DNA from: CAZAKZ01 sp964485695
Lineage (GTDB): Bacteria > Planctomycetota > JAFGQW01
Direction: 5' to 3'
NCBI GenBank assembly: GCA_964485695.1
Contig: CAZAKZ010000007.1
Location: 1 to 64,000, forward strand
DNA length: 64,000 nt
Made by a program: the position numbers and the translations under genes. Positions 26,588-35,072 of the stretch are shown piece by piece; positions within the stretch are counted from its first letter, which is position 1; each line of letters starts with the position of its first letter. Under the pieces are notes generated by a model. The model saw only the letters and a program-made list of their open reading frames with translations, was not told where the DNA came from and did not search any database.

Positions 26588-27936
26588 GCCTCTTTCTTTT
26601 GGGTGTGCCCCTTGATGACGCCCAGCTGCCTGCCATATTTGGCGAACAACGCCAGGGCGCGGTCGATCTGCTCCCGGGTGTGGGTGGCCATGTAGCTGGT
26701 CCGGATGAGGTCTTTTCCCGGCGGGGCGGCCGGAGAGATCACGGGATTGACGTAGATCCCCTCGTCGAAGAGGCGCTTCCAGTAGACGAACGTCTTCATC
26801 TGGTCCCCCACGATGATGGGCTGGATGGGTGTCTGGCTGTCTCCGGTCTCCAGGCCGAGGTCGATCAGGCCTTTCTTGACGTAGCGAACGTTATCCCAGA
26901 GCTTGTCCCTGACCGAGGGATCGTTTTCGAGGACATCCATGGCCGCGAGAACCGTAGCGGCGCAGGAAGGGGAGATGGAGGCCGAGAAGATGAGCGGTCG
27001 GCTGTGATGCTTGATGTAATGGATGACGGATTCGGGTCCGGCCACGAATCCACCCATGGAGGCGAAGGACTTGCTGAAGGTGCCGAGAATCAGATCGACT
27101 TCATCGGTGAGGCCGAAGTGCTCGGTTGTCCCCACGCCGCGCGCCCCGAGCACGCCCACGGCATGGGCCTCGTCCACGAGAATCCGGGCCTCGTACTTCC
27201 GGGCCAGTTTCACGATGGAGGGTAGATCCACGATGTCGCCGAGCATGCTGAAGATGCCGTCCACCACGATGAGCCTTCCGCCCTTGGATTGCTCCCGGCC
27301 CAGGAGCCGTTCCAGGTCCTCCATGTCGTTGTGGCGGAATTTTCGGACCTCGCCGAAGCTGAGGCGGCAACCGTCGAAGATGCTGGCGTGGTTTTCGCGG
27401 TCGCAGAAGATCACGTCGTCCCGGCCCACCAGGGTGGCGATGGAACCCAGATTGGCCTGGAATCCGGTGGAGAAGGTGAGGGCGGCCTCCTTGCCCGTGA
27501 ACCGGGCCAGGCGATCCTCCAGCTCCTCGTGGAGGTCCAGGGTTCCGTTCAAGAACCGGGAACCGGTGCACCCCGTGCCGTACTTCTCCACCGCCTTTCT
27601 GGCGGCCTCCTGGACCCGTGGATCGTGGGTGAGGCCCAGGTAGTTGTTGGAACCGAACATGATGAGGCGCCGGCCGAATACAGTGGACTCGGTGCCGTCG
27701 TGCGCCTCAGAAATGGGTCGGAAGTAGGGATAATAGCCGGTCTTGATCAGCTCCTTGGCGCGCTGAAATTTTGTGCACCTGTTGAATAGATCCAAGTCGT
27801 GAGTCCCTGTCCCTGTTGCGTTCAAGCCGATCGCGGGATGAGGTGAATTGTTGATCCGCTTATCCCGGATGGCAAGTTCAAGATCGGGCGGCCCGCGGGC
27901 ACCTGTATATTTAGAGCTCCGTACCTCGTCGATCAA
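26584..27936 (-). CDS. Alpha-oxoamine synthase, probable serine palmitoyltransferase
   Basis: A PLP enzyme of the serine palmitoyltransferase / KBL / BioF family. Family features include MFGSNNYLGLTHDPRV, GTGCTGSRFLNGTLDLHEEL, the DEAHAVGVLG cofactor aspartate, and the PLP lysine in GTFSKSFASMGG. By memory the sequence follows the Bacteroides serine palmitoyltransferase more closely than KBL or BioF over these stretches, including VDGIFSMLGD and a C-terminal SYMATHTREQIDRAL. It would condense serine with an acyl-CoA to 3-ketosphinganine. The start is unsure: TTG at 27936 gives a 45-residue low-complexity lead, and initiation near DLDLFNRC (TTG at about 27797) is plausible. It is coupled to the acyltransferase gene. 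Confidence 0.85.
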   Translation of the reverse strand: MIDEVRSSKYTGARGPPDLELAIRDKRINNSPHPAIGLNATGTGTHDLDLFNRCTKFQRAKELIKTGYYPYFRPISEAHDGTESTVFGRRLIMFGSNNYLGLTHDPRVQEAARKAVEKYGTGCTGSRFLNGTLDLHEELEDRLARFTGKEAALTFSTGFQANLGSIATLVGRDDVIFCDRENHASIFDGCRLSFGEVRKFRHNDMEDLERLLGREQSKGGRLIVVDGIFSMLGDIVDLPSIVKLARKYEARILVDEAHAVGVLGARGVGTTEHFGLTDEVDLILGTFSKSFASMGGFVAGPESVIHYIKHHSRPLIFSASISPSCAATVLAAMDVLENDPSVRDKLWDNVRYVKKGLIDLGLETGDSQTPIQPIIVGDQMKTFVYWKRLFDEGIYVNPVISPAAPPGKDLIRTSYMATHTREQIDRALALFAKYGRQLGVIKGHTQKKEA

Positions 27937-28244
27937 CTTCCTTGTTACAAAGGATTTGCATGATTTTCAAAAAATTCGGAGGCGGCACGGAGATGTCAAT
28001 GAAACACCCTCGGGGAGACACCGCCGGGGTTGACCCGTGGGACCGGGCACGTTACCATATCAGGTGTCACATATAGCTTGAATGAACACAAGGGGTTATA
28101 TCGGCCAGTGGGATGCTGTTCGCCGGCGGGGAAGCCTTTTCAACCTGGAAGTGAGTCCACTGGAATGGCCGGTGCTCTATCCAGATTCGAGCCGGGCAGC
28201 ACCACGAGGTCCAACTGCAGATCATTGAAAGTGAGGATGCGAGA
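27937..28244. other. Divergent intergenic region
   Basis: 308 nt between the serine palmitoyltransferase-like gene (minus) and the kelch gene (plus). It must hold both promoters; I could not pick out well-spaced -35/-10 pairs, and I see no gene or repeat. Confidence 0.4.
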
Positions 28245-29798
28245 ATGAAAGCTCCTGGAATCGTCGCTCTGGTGTTCCTCCTGGCGACCACCACCGGCGC
28301 ACAGACCGTTGATTTTTCACCCGTGCACCTCGACGCCACCCAGCCGGTTCCGGGCCGGACATTCACTGCCACAGTGAGCTATCCCGGCGGACCCGGGGCG
28401 CCGTACATCCTGGCCTTCGATGTGTTCCGGGCCCCACAGCCGTTCGTCTTTCCGGGCATCGGACAGCTGGGCCTTGCGGGATCTCCCTCCTTACTGTTCA
28501 TGCAAACGACCTCCCTGAACGCCCAGGGGAAGGGGACGTTTTCTCTCGGCCTTCCTCCCAGTTCCGTTCTCATCGGCTTCCAGTTCTACTTCCAGGCGCT
28601 CGTCTTCAGCCCCAAGTCCACGGCGGGCGCGTTTCTCTCGAATCTCTATGTGGGGCAATTCACCGGCCCCGGCACCCATACCCCGATCCAGGCCCGGGCC
28701 ATGATTCCGAGAGCCCTTCATTCGTCCACCCTGCTCCAGGACGGTCGGGTCCTGATCATCGGCGGCGGCAATGGAACCCTGACCAGCCCGGTGGCCACCC
28801 AGATCACGGAGATCTACTACCCCTGGACCCGAAAGTTCGACTTCACCCGGACCCCTCTGGGTGCCGTCACCCGTCTGAATGCCATGCGCGTCCTGCACAC
28901 GTCCACCCTGCTCCAGGACGGTCGGGTCCTCATCGCGGGGGGCGTCGATTCCCAGGGGAACGTGGTCAAGACCGCGGAAGTGTATGATCCTGCCACCGGC
29001 GGCTTCACCTACGTGGGTCCCATGGCGAATGCCCGGGCAACGCACACGGCCACCCTGCTGCCCAACGGTACGGTCCTCATCGCGGGGGGAACCACGGCAA
29101 ACTTCGTCTACCCCAACGTCTTCGGCGGCGCGACCAAGGCCACCGAGGTCTTCGATCCCACCTCCAACTCGTTCAAGGCCGGCCCGAACATGCGCGAGAA
29201 GCGCATGATCCACAGTGCAGTCCCGCTCCGATTCGGCGGCAAGGACTACGTGCTGATGCTGAGTGGAATCAAGGGGCTGTTCTTCTTCATTCTCCCGGAC
29301 TACACCAACACGGCCGAGGTCTACGACGTGACGGCCAAGGCCTTCACCGACAAGATCGGCAGCCCCACCCTCGGGAAAATGAAGACGGCCCGGGTCGCCT
29401 TTGGCGCGGCCTTGCAGGCCAACAGCCGGGTGGTGGTGGTGGGTGGGGCCACGGGCACGGTGCCGGCCGCCACCAAGAACGCCGAGGAATTCAACCCGGC
29501 CACCGGGGCCTTCTCCTCGGTGGCCACCATGCAGACCGAGCGGATTCTGCCCGGAGTCACCGCCCTCCCCGGCGGCAGGGTGCTCGTGCAGGGCGGTGCC
29601 CTCGGATCCCTGACCGCCCCCTCGGCAACGGCATCCTGTTACCTCTACTCGGCCGGAAGCTTCGCCACGGCCGCGGCCCTCAACTCCTCGCGGGGCGCGC
29701 ACACGTCGATCCTGCTTCCCAGCGGGGTGGTGCTGGTGATCGGCGGGGCCAATTCCAGCGCCCAGGCGCTTAACACCGCCGAGTTCTATACCCCCTGA
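28245..29798 (+). CDS. Secreted kelch-repeat protein
   Basis: The 517-residue protein starts with a signal peptide (KAPGIVALVFLLATTTGAQ). A beta-rich N-terminal part (about 20-145) is followed by six or seven kelch-type blades, each with a di-glycine after a hydrophobic strand: GRVLIIGG, GRVLIAGG, GTVLIAGG, RVVVVGG, GRVLVQGG and VVLVIGG, usually preceded by AR.xH.. and followed by AEVYDP-like segments. This predicts a six- or seven-bladed propeller, often a carbohydrate or protein binder. No catalytic motif is seen. GAGGA upstream supports the ATG at 28245. A strong hairpin follows the stop. Confidence 0.87.
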   Translation: MKAPGIVALVFLLATTTGAQTVDFSPVHLDATQPVPGRTFTATVSYPGGPGAPYILAFDVFRAPQPFVFPGIGQLGLAGSPSLLFMQTTSLNAQGKGTFSLGLPPSSVLIGFQFYFQALVFSPKSTAGAFLSNLYVGQFTGPGTHTPIQARAMIPRALHSSTLLQDGRVLIIGGGNGTLTSPVATQITEIYYPWTRKFDFTRTPLGAVTRLNAMRVLHTSTLLQDGRVLIAGGVDSQGNVVKTAEVYDPATGGFTYVGPMANARATHTATLLPNGTVLIAGGTTANFVYPNVFGGATKATEVFDPTSNSFKAGPNMREKRMIHSAVPLRFGGKDYVLMLSGIKGLFFFILPDYTNTAEVYDVTAKAFTDKIGSPTLGKMKTARVAFGAALQANSRVVVVGGATGTVPAATKNAEEFNPATGAFSSVATMQTERILPGVTALPGGRVLVQGGALGSLTAPSATASCYLYSAGSFATAAALNSSRGAHTSILLPSGVVLVIGGANSSAQALNTAEFYTP

Positions 29799-29812
29799 GG
29801 GATCGGATCCGA

Positions 29813-29871
29813 CTCCTGAAGCACACAGGACCCCGCCGGCCCGGCCGGCGGGGTCCTGTGTGCTTCAGGAG
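29813..29871. terminator. 27-bp perfect hairpin after the kelch gene
   Basis: A perfect 27-bp stem with a 5-nt loop begins 14 nt after the stop codon. There is no T-run. It is probably a transcription barrier or mRNA 3' protector; it is unusually long and exact for a simple terminator. Confidence 0.7.
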
Positions 29872-29920
29872 GGAATGGTGGAAGAAGGATGGATCCCGGG
29901 CGCAGGGCCGCGGTATGATC

Positions 29921-30084
29921 TAAACAGGAGGTCACGATTCGTAGCCGTCGCCTCGAAGCCTTTCGACGACGCATGCTGCGTTGCTCCTCCCTTGCGTATT
30001 CACGAATACGCGGCAGTCGTCGCGCCTTGCCTGCGCCGCCGATAGACCCCGATCCGACGGCTACGAATCGTGATCTCCTGTTTA
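29921..30084. mobile_element. Dispersed palindromic element, copy A
   Basis: 164 bp with 30-bp terminal inverted repeats (29921-29950 and 30055-30084, one mismatch). The inner part is the reverse complement of copy B at 55765-55925 at roughly 90% identity by eye, for example a 20-nt exact match of 30018-30037 with 55810-55829. It codes for no protein, so it would be non-autonomous. It lies between the kelch hairpin and the glycosyltransferase cluster. Confidence 0.8.
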
Positions 30085-30111
30085 ACCCTGATCCGATCCC
30101 GAGGGATGTTC

Positions 30112-32220
30112 ATGAAGATCGTCATCGCGCTCCACCAGTTCCTTCCCAGGTACACCACCGGGACCGAGCTCTACGTGTATGAGCTGGCCCGGGTAGTGGA
30201 GAAGATGGGACTCGAGGTGGTTCTCTTCACCGGGGAAGACGACGGTCGCTCCTTCCTGAAGGAACACGACTCTCGCTATGAGGGGCTCCGGGTCCACCGG
30301 TTCACGCGCCATCACGGCATGGAGGCGGATCCGATCCTCGGCGAATACGCCTCTCCCCTGGCCGAGGCCGCCTTCGGGCGTTTTCTCGATTCTGTCCAGC
30401 CCGATCTGGTTCACATCTTTCACCTCTTCGGTCTCGGCGGGGGGCTCATGGACGCCGCCCGGGTCCGCGGCCTGCCCTACGTGGTCCACCTCATGGATTT
30501 CTGGTTCCTCTGCCCACGCATTCAGATGCTGGACTTCGAGGGGGGGCTCTGCCCGGGGCCCCGGTCCGCCCGGCGGTGTGCCCGATGCGCCGGGGAAGTG
30601 GATGGAAACCTGATGCCTCTGGGCCGGGCCCTGGAGGAGGAAGGGGCCCTGGAATCGCTCCAGAAAAAGGCCACCGGTGGGGACGCTGCGGCCCACGCCC
30701 TGGTGCAGGATCACCACCACCTGGACCAGCGTTGGCCCTACCTTCTCAAGCGCCTCCGGCGGGCGGCGCGGGTGATATCTCCCTCCAGCTTCCTTCGCGG
30801 CAAGTTCATCGAGAACGGCCTCGAAGGGGACCGCATCCACTTGCTCCGGTATGGTATCGACGCGGACCGGGTCTCGAAACGGTCTCGAATCCACGCTTCG
30901 CACGACTTCCGGTTCGGGTACATGGGGAATCTGGCCACCTTCAAGGGGGCTCACATCGCGCTGGAAGCCTTTACCGGTCTGGCAGGAGATCGCCTTCGAT
31001 TCGACTTGTACGGGGATTTTTTCTACCGGGAGCAAGGCCAGATGGAAGCCTGCAAGACCCTGGTGGAAGGAGATGCCCGTATCGAAATGCGTGGGCCCTT
31101 TCACCGCAGGGACCTGGGCAAGGTCCTGGCCCGCATCGATGCCCTGGTGGTCCCCTCCCTCTGGCACGAGAACACTCCGTTTGTCGTGCTGGAGGCGCTG
31201 GCGGCGGGCACCCCTGTTCTCGCCTCGAGAGTGGGGGGCATCGAGGAGATCATCCGGGAGGGCGTGGACGGATTGCTCTTTGAACGCGGTGACGTGGAGG
31301 CCCTTCGCGACCGGATGAAAATCGTGGCCGCCGGAGAGGGGCTCCAAGACGGGGAGGCGGCCTCCATCCCGACGCTCCGATCCAATGCCGAGGACCTGGT
31401 CCGCCTCTACCGGGAGGCCCTGGACCAGGACCGGGATCCAGATTCCAGCCAGACCGAGCCGATGGACCGGAGCCTCGTGGAGCGATTGTACCGCACCGTG
31501 GAGGCTCTCGGGGGGGTGTTCCAGGGCCTGGGCAGCCGGACCCGGAAGGACCGGGACGTCATCAAGGCCTTTCGCAGGGCCGGACGCCTGGAGAAAGAGC
31601 TTGCGGGCCACAGACAGTCCCTGCGACAGCACGCGGACCGATACCGGCGACTTCGCGACGATCTTCAGGAGATCGAGGCCACCTACCGGAAGGAGATCCA
31701 GGGACAGGCCCTGAAGATCCGGACCCTGGAGAAAGACCTCGAGGGCCATCGAGAGGTCCAGGACCAGATCCGGCCCGAGATCGAGGCCTACCGGGAGGTG
31801 GAGAGGACTCTCCGGAAGGACCTGGACGGCCACAGCGCTGTGATTGCGGAGAGAGAAAGAGAGGTGGAGGAATACCAGAAGGTCCAGGACCAGATCCGGT
31901 CCGAGATCGAGGCCTACCGGGAGGTGGAAAAGGCGCTCCGGCTAGACCTGGAAGGCCACCGGACCGTGGTTGCGGAGAGAGACAAGGAGGTGGGGGAATA
32001 CCGGAAAGCCCTGGACACCCTGGAGCAGGACCTCCAGGGACACCGCGAGGCCCTGTCCCACGCCCGCGCGCAAGCCGACAAGGTGCAGCCCCTCGAGGAG
32101 AGACTCCAGGAGGTCCAGGATGCTCTTCAGGAGCAGCAGATCGCCATGAATCGCCTCACTACACGGATGAAGGAGCTCTGCGAAGGGATCGACTCCTCTG
32201 CCCTGGGTCCGAACCTGTGA
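30112..32220 (+). CDS. Family 4 glycosyltransferase with C-terminal coiled coil
   Basis: The 702-residue protein begins with a GT-B fold glycosyltransferase (about 1-440): HQFLPRYTTGTELYVYELAR at the N-terminus, VISPSSFLRGKFIENG, FGYMGNLATFKGAHIALEAF, and the nucleotide-sugar motif ENTPFVVLEALAAGTPVLAS. The last 200 residues or so are a charged coiled coil with a 42-residue duplicated unit starting VQDQIR (DNA copies begin at 31755 and 31881, 126 nt apart). GAGG about 7 nt upstream supports the ATG at 30112. The stop overlaps the next gene by 4 nt. Sugar and acceptor are unknown; the coil suggests assembly with partners. Confidence 0.88.
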   Translation: MKIVIALHQFLPRYTTGTELYVYELARVVEKMGLEVVLFTGEDDGRSFLKEHDSRYEGLRVHRFTRHHGMEADPILGEYASPLAEAAFGRFLDSVQPDLVHIFHLFGLGGGLMDAARVRGLPYVVHLMDFWFLCPRIQMLDFEGGLCPGPRSARRCARCAGEVDGNLMPLGRALEEEGALESLQKKATGGDAAAHALVQDHHHLDQRWPYLLKRLRRAARVISPSSFLRGKFIENGLEGDRIHLLRYGIDADRVSKRSRIHASHDFRFGYMGNLATFKGAHIALEAFTGLAGDRLRFDLYGDFFYREQGQMEACKTLVEGDARIEMRGPFHRRDLGKVLARIDALVVPSLWHENTPFVVLEALAAGTPVLASRVGGIEEIIREGVDGLLFERGDVEALRDRMKIVAAGEGLQDGEAASIPTLRSNAEDLVRLYREALDQDRDPDSSQTEPMDRSLVERLYRTVEALGGVFQGLGSRTRKDRDVIKAFRRAGRLEKELAGHRQSLRQHADRYRRLRDDLQEIEATYRKEIQGQALKIRTLEKDLEGHREVQDQIRPEIEAYREVERTLRKDLDGHSAVIAEREREVEEYQKVQDQIRSEIEAYREVEKALRLDLEGHRTVVAERDKEVGEYRKALDTLEQDLQGHREALSHARAQADKVQPLEERLQEVQDALQEQQIAMNRLTTRMKELCEGIDSSALGPNL

Positions 32221-35072
32221 GGAAGGCCGCTGTGGAACGCCCGAGGAAAGCGAACGGAACCGGGGCGGATTTCGAGAGGGAAGAGGGAACGGCCCCAGCC
32301 CCCCCCCGGGTCTCCGTGGTCATCCCCACCCTGAACGGTGCGTCCGACATCGGCGATGTCCTCAATGCCGTCTGCGGCCAGTCCCTCGACGGTACGCTGG
32401 AGATCCTGATCGTGGATTCAGGATCGACGGACGCCACCCTCGACATTGTCAATCAATACCCCGTCCGACTCTTCCAGGTGGAAAGGGATGCATTCGATCA
32501 CGGGGATACCCGGAATCTCGCCATCTTCCAGGCCCGAGCTCCGTTCGTGGTGATCCTCAGCCAGGACGCCGAACCCCGGGGGGATCGCTGGCTGGAGACC
32601 CTGGTGCGTCCCCTGGAGGCCGACGAGAAGGTGGCGGCGGTGTGCGGACGATTGCTGCCCCGACCCGGCATGGACCTCCTGCTTCGCCGCATGGTGGAGG
32701 GGGACCTCAATTTCAGCCAGGAGCGCCGGGTCGTCTCTGTGGAGGGTCCGGCCGCCCTGGAGGCGCTCAGCCCCTACGAGAAACGCATCCACATCAATTT
32801 TCATGACGTCGGTTCCTGCATTCGCCGGAGCCTGTGGGAACGGCTGCCGCTGCCCAGGACGCCGTTCGGGGAAGACCTGATGTGGGCCCGCTGCGTCCTC
32901 GAGAACGGATTCAAGCTGGTGTATGAACCCGAGGCCGAGGTCTACCACGCCCACGACTACGCCGTGCGGTCCCTCTACCGCCGGGGGTGGTGGGACGGAT
33001 GGATGAACCGTCGCCTCCTGAACCGGCTACCGGTGGAACGCTTCCATCACATCTTCATCAATGCCTGGCGCGGCGTGGTGAAGGATCAGAAGTATCTCTC
33101 TGCCCACGGAGCCTCCGGCCTCGGGCGCCTGGGCACCCTGGCCCGGAGCGTCCGGCTGCAACTGGCCGTGTTCGCCGGTCTGTATCGCGGGGCGCGGCGC
33201 ACGGGGTACGGACCCGTGCCGCGGACCCTCACCCCGGATCGGCCGTTCCGAATCCTCTTCGTGGTGCACGGATTCCCGCCCCAGGACCTGGCCGGCACCG
33301 AGGTCTATACACTCACCACTGCCAGAGCCCTGCAGAACCACGGCCATGACGTGGCCGTCTTCCACCGCTACGCGGCGCCCGAGGCGCCCGACTACCGGCT
33401 GGATACGGGAGAGTACGAGGGACTCCGGACCTACAAGCTGGTGAACAACTTCCGCTACGACGGCATCGGTGAGACCTACGAGAACCACCACGTCGAGGAT
33501 CGGTTCGGGGAAGTGCTTGCCCGGGAGCAGCCGGACCTGGTCCACTTCCAGCATTGCCTACACACCTCGGTGTCCCTGATCAGCCTCTGCGAGGACAGAG
33601 GCATTCCCACCGTGGTCACCCTCAACGATTACTGGTTCATCTGCCCGACCGTGCAGCTGATCCTGCCGGACCGGTCCCTGTGCCGGGTGAAACAGGGCGG
33701 TCTCATCTGCATCCGGTGCGCCCGGAATCGAAGCAAGCGGGAAAGAGCCGTTCGCCTGGCCCGGATCGGGGTCCGGTGCCTGGGCCCCCTGGCCAACCTC
33801 GGCCCCGCCCTCTATTCGCGCCTCGTGGCCTACTTCCCCGGCCTTCGCCGGGATGCCTTCGAGGACGCCGTGGCCCTGTGCCGGCGGCCCGGGTCGATTC
33901 TCCGACACCTGCGCCGGGCCGGCCGCCTGATCTCCCCCTCCCGGTTCCTCCGGCAGCGCTACCTCGAGTTCGGGCTCGATCCGGAACAGATCCTCTACCA
34001 GCGATACGGCATCCAGACCGCCCGGCTCCGGGGGAAGGCCAGGGTTCCGCGCCAGGGTCCGCTCCGGGTCGGCTTCATTGGTTCCTTTGTCTGGTACAAG
34101 GGACTCCACGTTCTCCTCGAGGCTTTCCAGGGCATCTCACCCTCCCTGGCGGTTCTCAAGGTGTACGGGAATCCCGATGCACCGGCTGAGGTCCGACCCT
34201 ACGGCGAGACGTGCCGGCGCCTGGCCGCGGGCGCGCCGGTCGAATTCGAGGGCCCCCTGGCCCAGGCCGATCTCTACGAGGCGCACAGGAACCTGGACAT
34301 CCTCGTGGTCCCATCCCTGTGGTATGAAAACTCTCCCCTCGTCATCCTGGAGGCCATGGCCGCCGGGACGCCGGTGGTGACCTCGGATCTGGGGGGCATG
34401 GCCGAGATGGTGGTGGACGGCGAGACGGGATTTCTGTTTCCGCGGGGAAATGCCGGGGCCCTCCGTGAGTGCATCCTTGCCCTGGCAGAAGAACCGTCCC
34501 GGGTGGAGGCCATGTGCGGGAGGCTCAAATCTCCCAAGGACATCGATATGAATCTGGCCGAACTGGTGCTTCTCTACCGCCAGGAGATTTCACGCCTTCG
34601 TCCCGGACGGGGCCAGGTGCCCTTCTGGTCCGCGGCCGGGAAACGGTTTGACCGGGCCGAGGGGAGTGTGGAGATCCAGGGGGAGGACATGGTGCTGCTC
34701 CGGCCGCGCGGCAACCACCCGGCCCGCATCTCGTTCGACCTGGTCATGGCCCGGCCCGGCCCAGTTCGTTTCGAGGTGACCACCCATCTTCTCGCCGCCG
34801 AACCGGACGTGGTCCTTTCCGGAGGCCTGTTGGTGAACGACAGCTGGATCGGAGAGATTTCCCCGCATTGCGCTGCAGAGGGGGCGTCCCTCTCCCGATG
34901 TCACCGGTTCAGTCTGGACTGCGGGTCCGGGCGGGTAACATTGACCCTGACCAACGCCGTGCGGGCGGAGGAAGTCGCCTCCGGTTATCTCCGCGTCCAG
35001 CGGGTGGCAGCCTTTCAAGAGAATCAAGAGAATCAAGAGAGTCTAGAGAATCCGGAGTCCCTGACATCATGA
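32217..35072 (+). CDS. Bifunctional glycosyltransferase, GT2-GT4 fusion
   Basis: The 951-residue protein has an N-terminal family 2 domain (about 30-300): VSVVIPTLNGASDIGDVLNA, IVDSGSTD and QDAEP as the DxD-like site, with HDVGSCIRRSLW and GEDLMWA. A family 4 domain follows (about 340-790): HGFPPQDLAGTEVYT, VTLNDYWFICPTVQ, ISPSRFLRQRYLEFG and ENSPLVILEAMAAGTPVVTS. A beta-rich tail of about 150 residues ends in a short 9-nt repeat (35016-35051, Gln/Glu/Asn/Ser-rich). The GTG start overlaps the previous stop codon. One polypeptide could add two sugars in succession to a surface glycan. Confidence 0.88.
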   Translation: MRKAAVERPRKANGTGADFEREEGTAPAPPRVSVVIPTLNGASDIGDVLNAVCGQSLDGTLEILIVDSGSTDATLDIVNQYPVRLFQVERDAFDHGDTRNLAIFQARAPFVVILSQDAEPRGDRWLETLVRPLEADEKVAAVCGRLLPRPGMDLLLRRMVEGDLNFSQERRVVSVEGPAALEALSPYEKRIHINFHDVGSCIRRSLWERLPLPRTPFGEDLMWARCVLENGFKLVYEPEAEVYHAHDYAVRSLYRRGWWDGWMNRRLLNRLPVERFHHIFINAWRGVVKDQKYLSAHGASGLGRLGTLARSVRLQLAVFAGLYRGARRTGYGPVPRTLTPDRPFRILFVVHGFPPQDLAGTEVYTLTTARALQNHGHDVAVFHRYAAPEAPDYRLDTGEYEGLRTYKLVNNFRYDGIGETYENHHVEDRFGEVLAREQPDLVHFQHCLHTSVSLISLCEDRGIPTVVTLNDYWFICPTVQLILPDRSLCRVKQGGLICIRCARNRSKRERAVRLARIGVRCLGPLANLGPALYSRLVAYFPGLRRDAFEDAVALCRRPGSILRHLRRAGRLISPSRFLRQRYLEFGLDPEQILYQRYGIQTARLRGKARVPRQGPLRVGFIGSFVWYKGLHVLLEAFQGISPSLAVLKVYGNPDAPAEVRPYGETCRRLAAGAPVEFEGPLAQADLYEAHRNLDILVVPSLWYENSPLVILEAMAAGTPVVTSDLGGMAEMVVDGETGFLFPRGNAGALRECILALAEEPSRVEAMCGRLKSPKDIDMNLAELVLLYRQEISRLRPGRGQVPFWSAAGKRFDRAEGSVEIQGEDMVLLRPRGNHPARISFDLVMARPGPVRFEVTTHLLAAEPDVVLSGGLLVNDSWIGEISPHCAAEGASLSRCHRFSLDCGSGRVTLTLTNAVRAEEVASGYLRVQRVAAFQENQENQESLENPESLTS

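Noticed and set aside
30082..31833. 583-codon open frame antisense to the GT4 gene
   Set aside because: Shadow of the glycosyltransferase reading frame, no motif.
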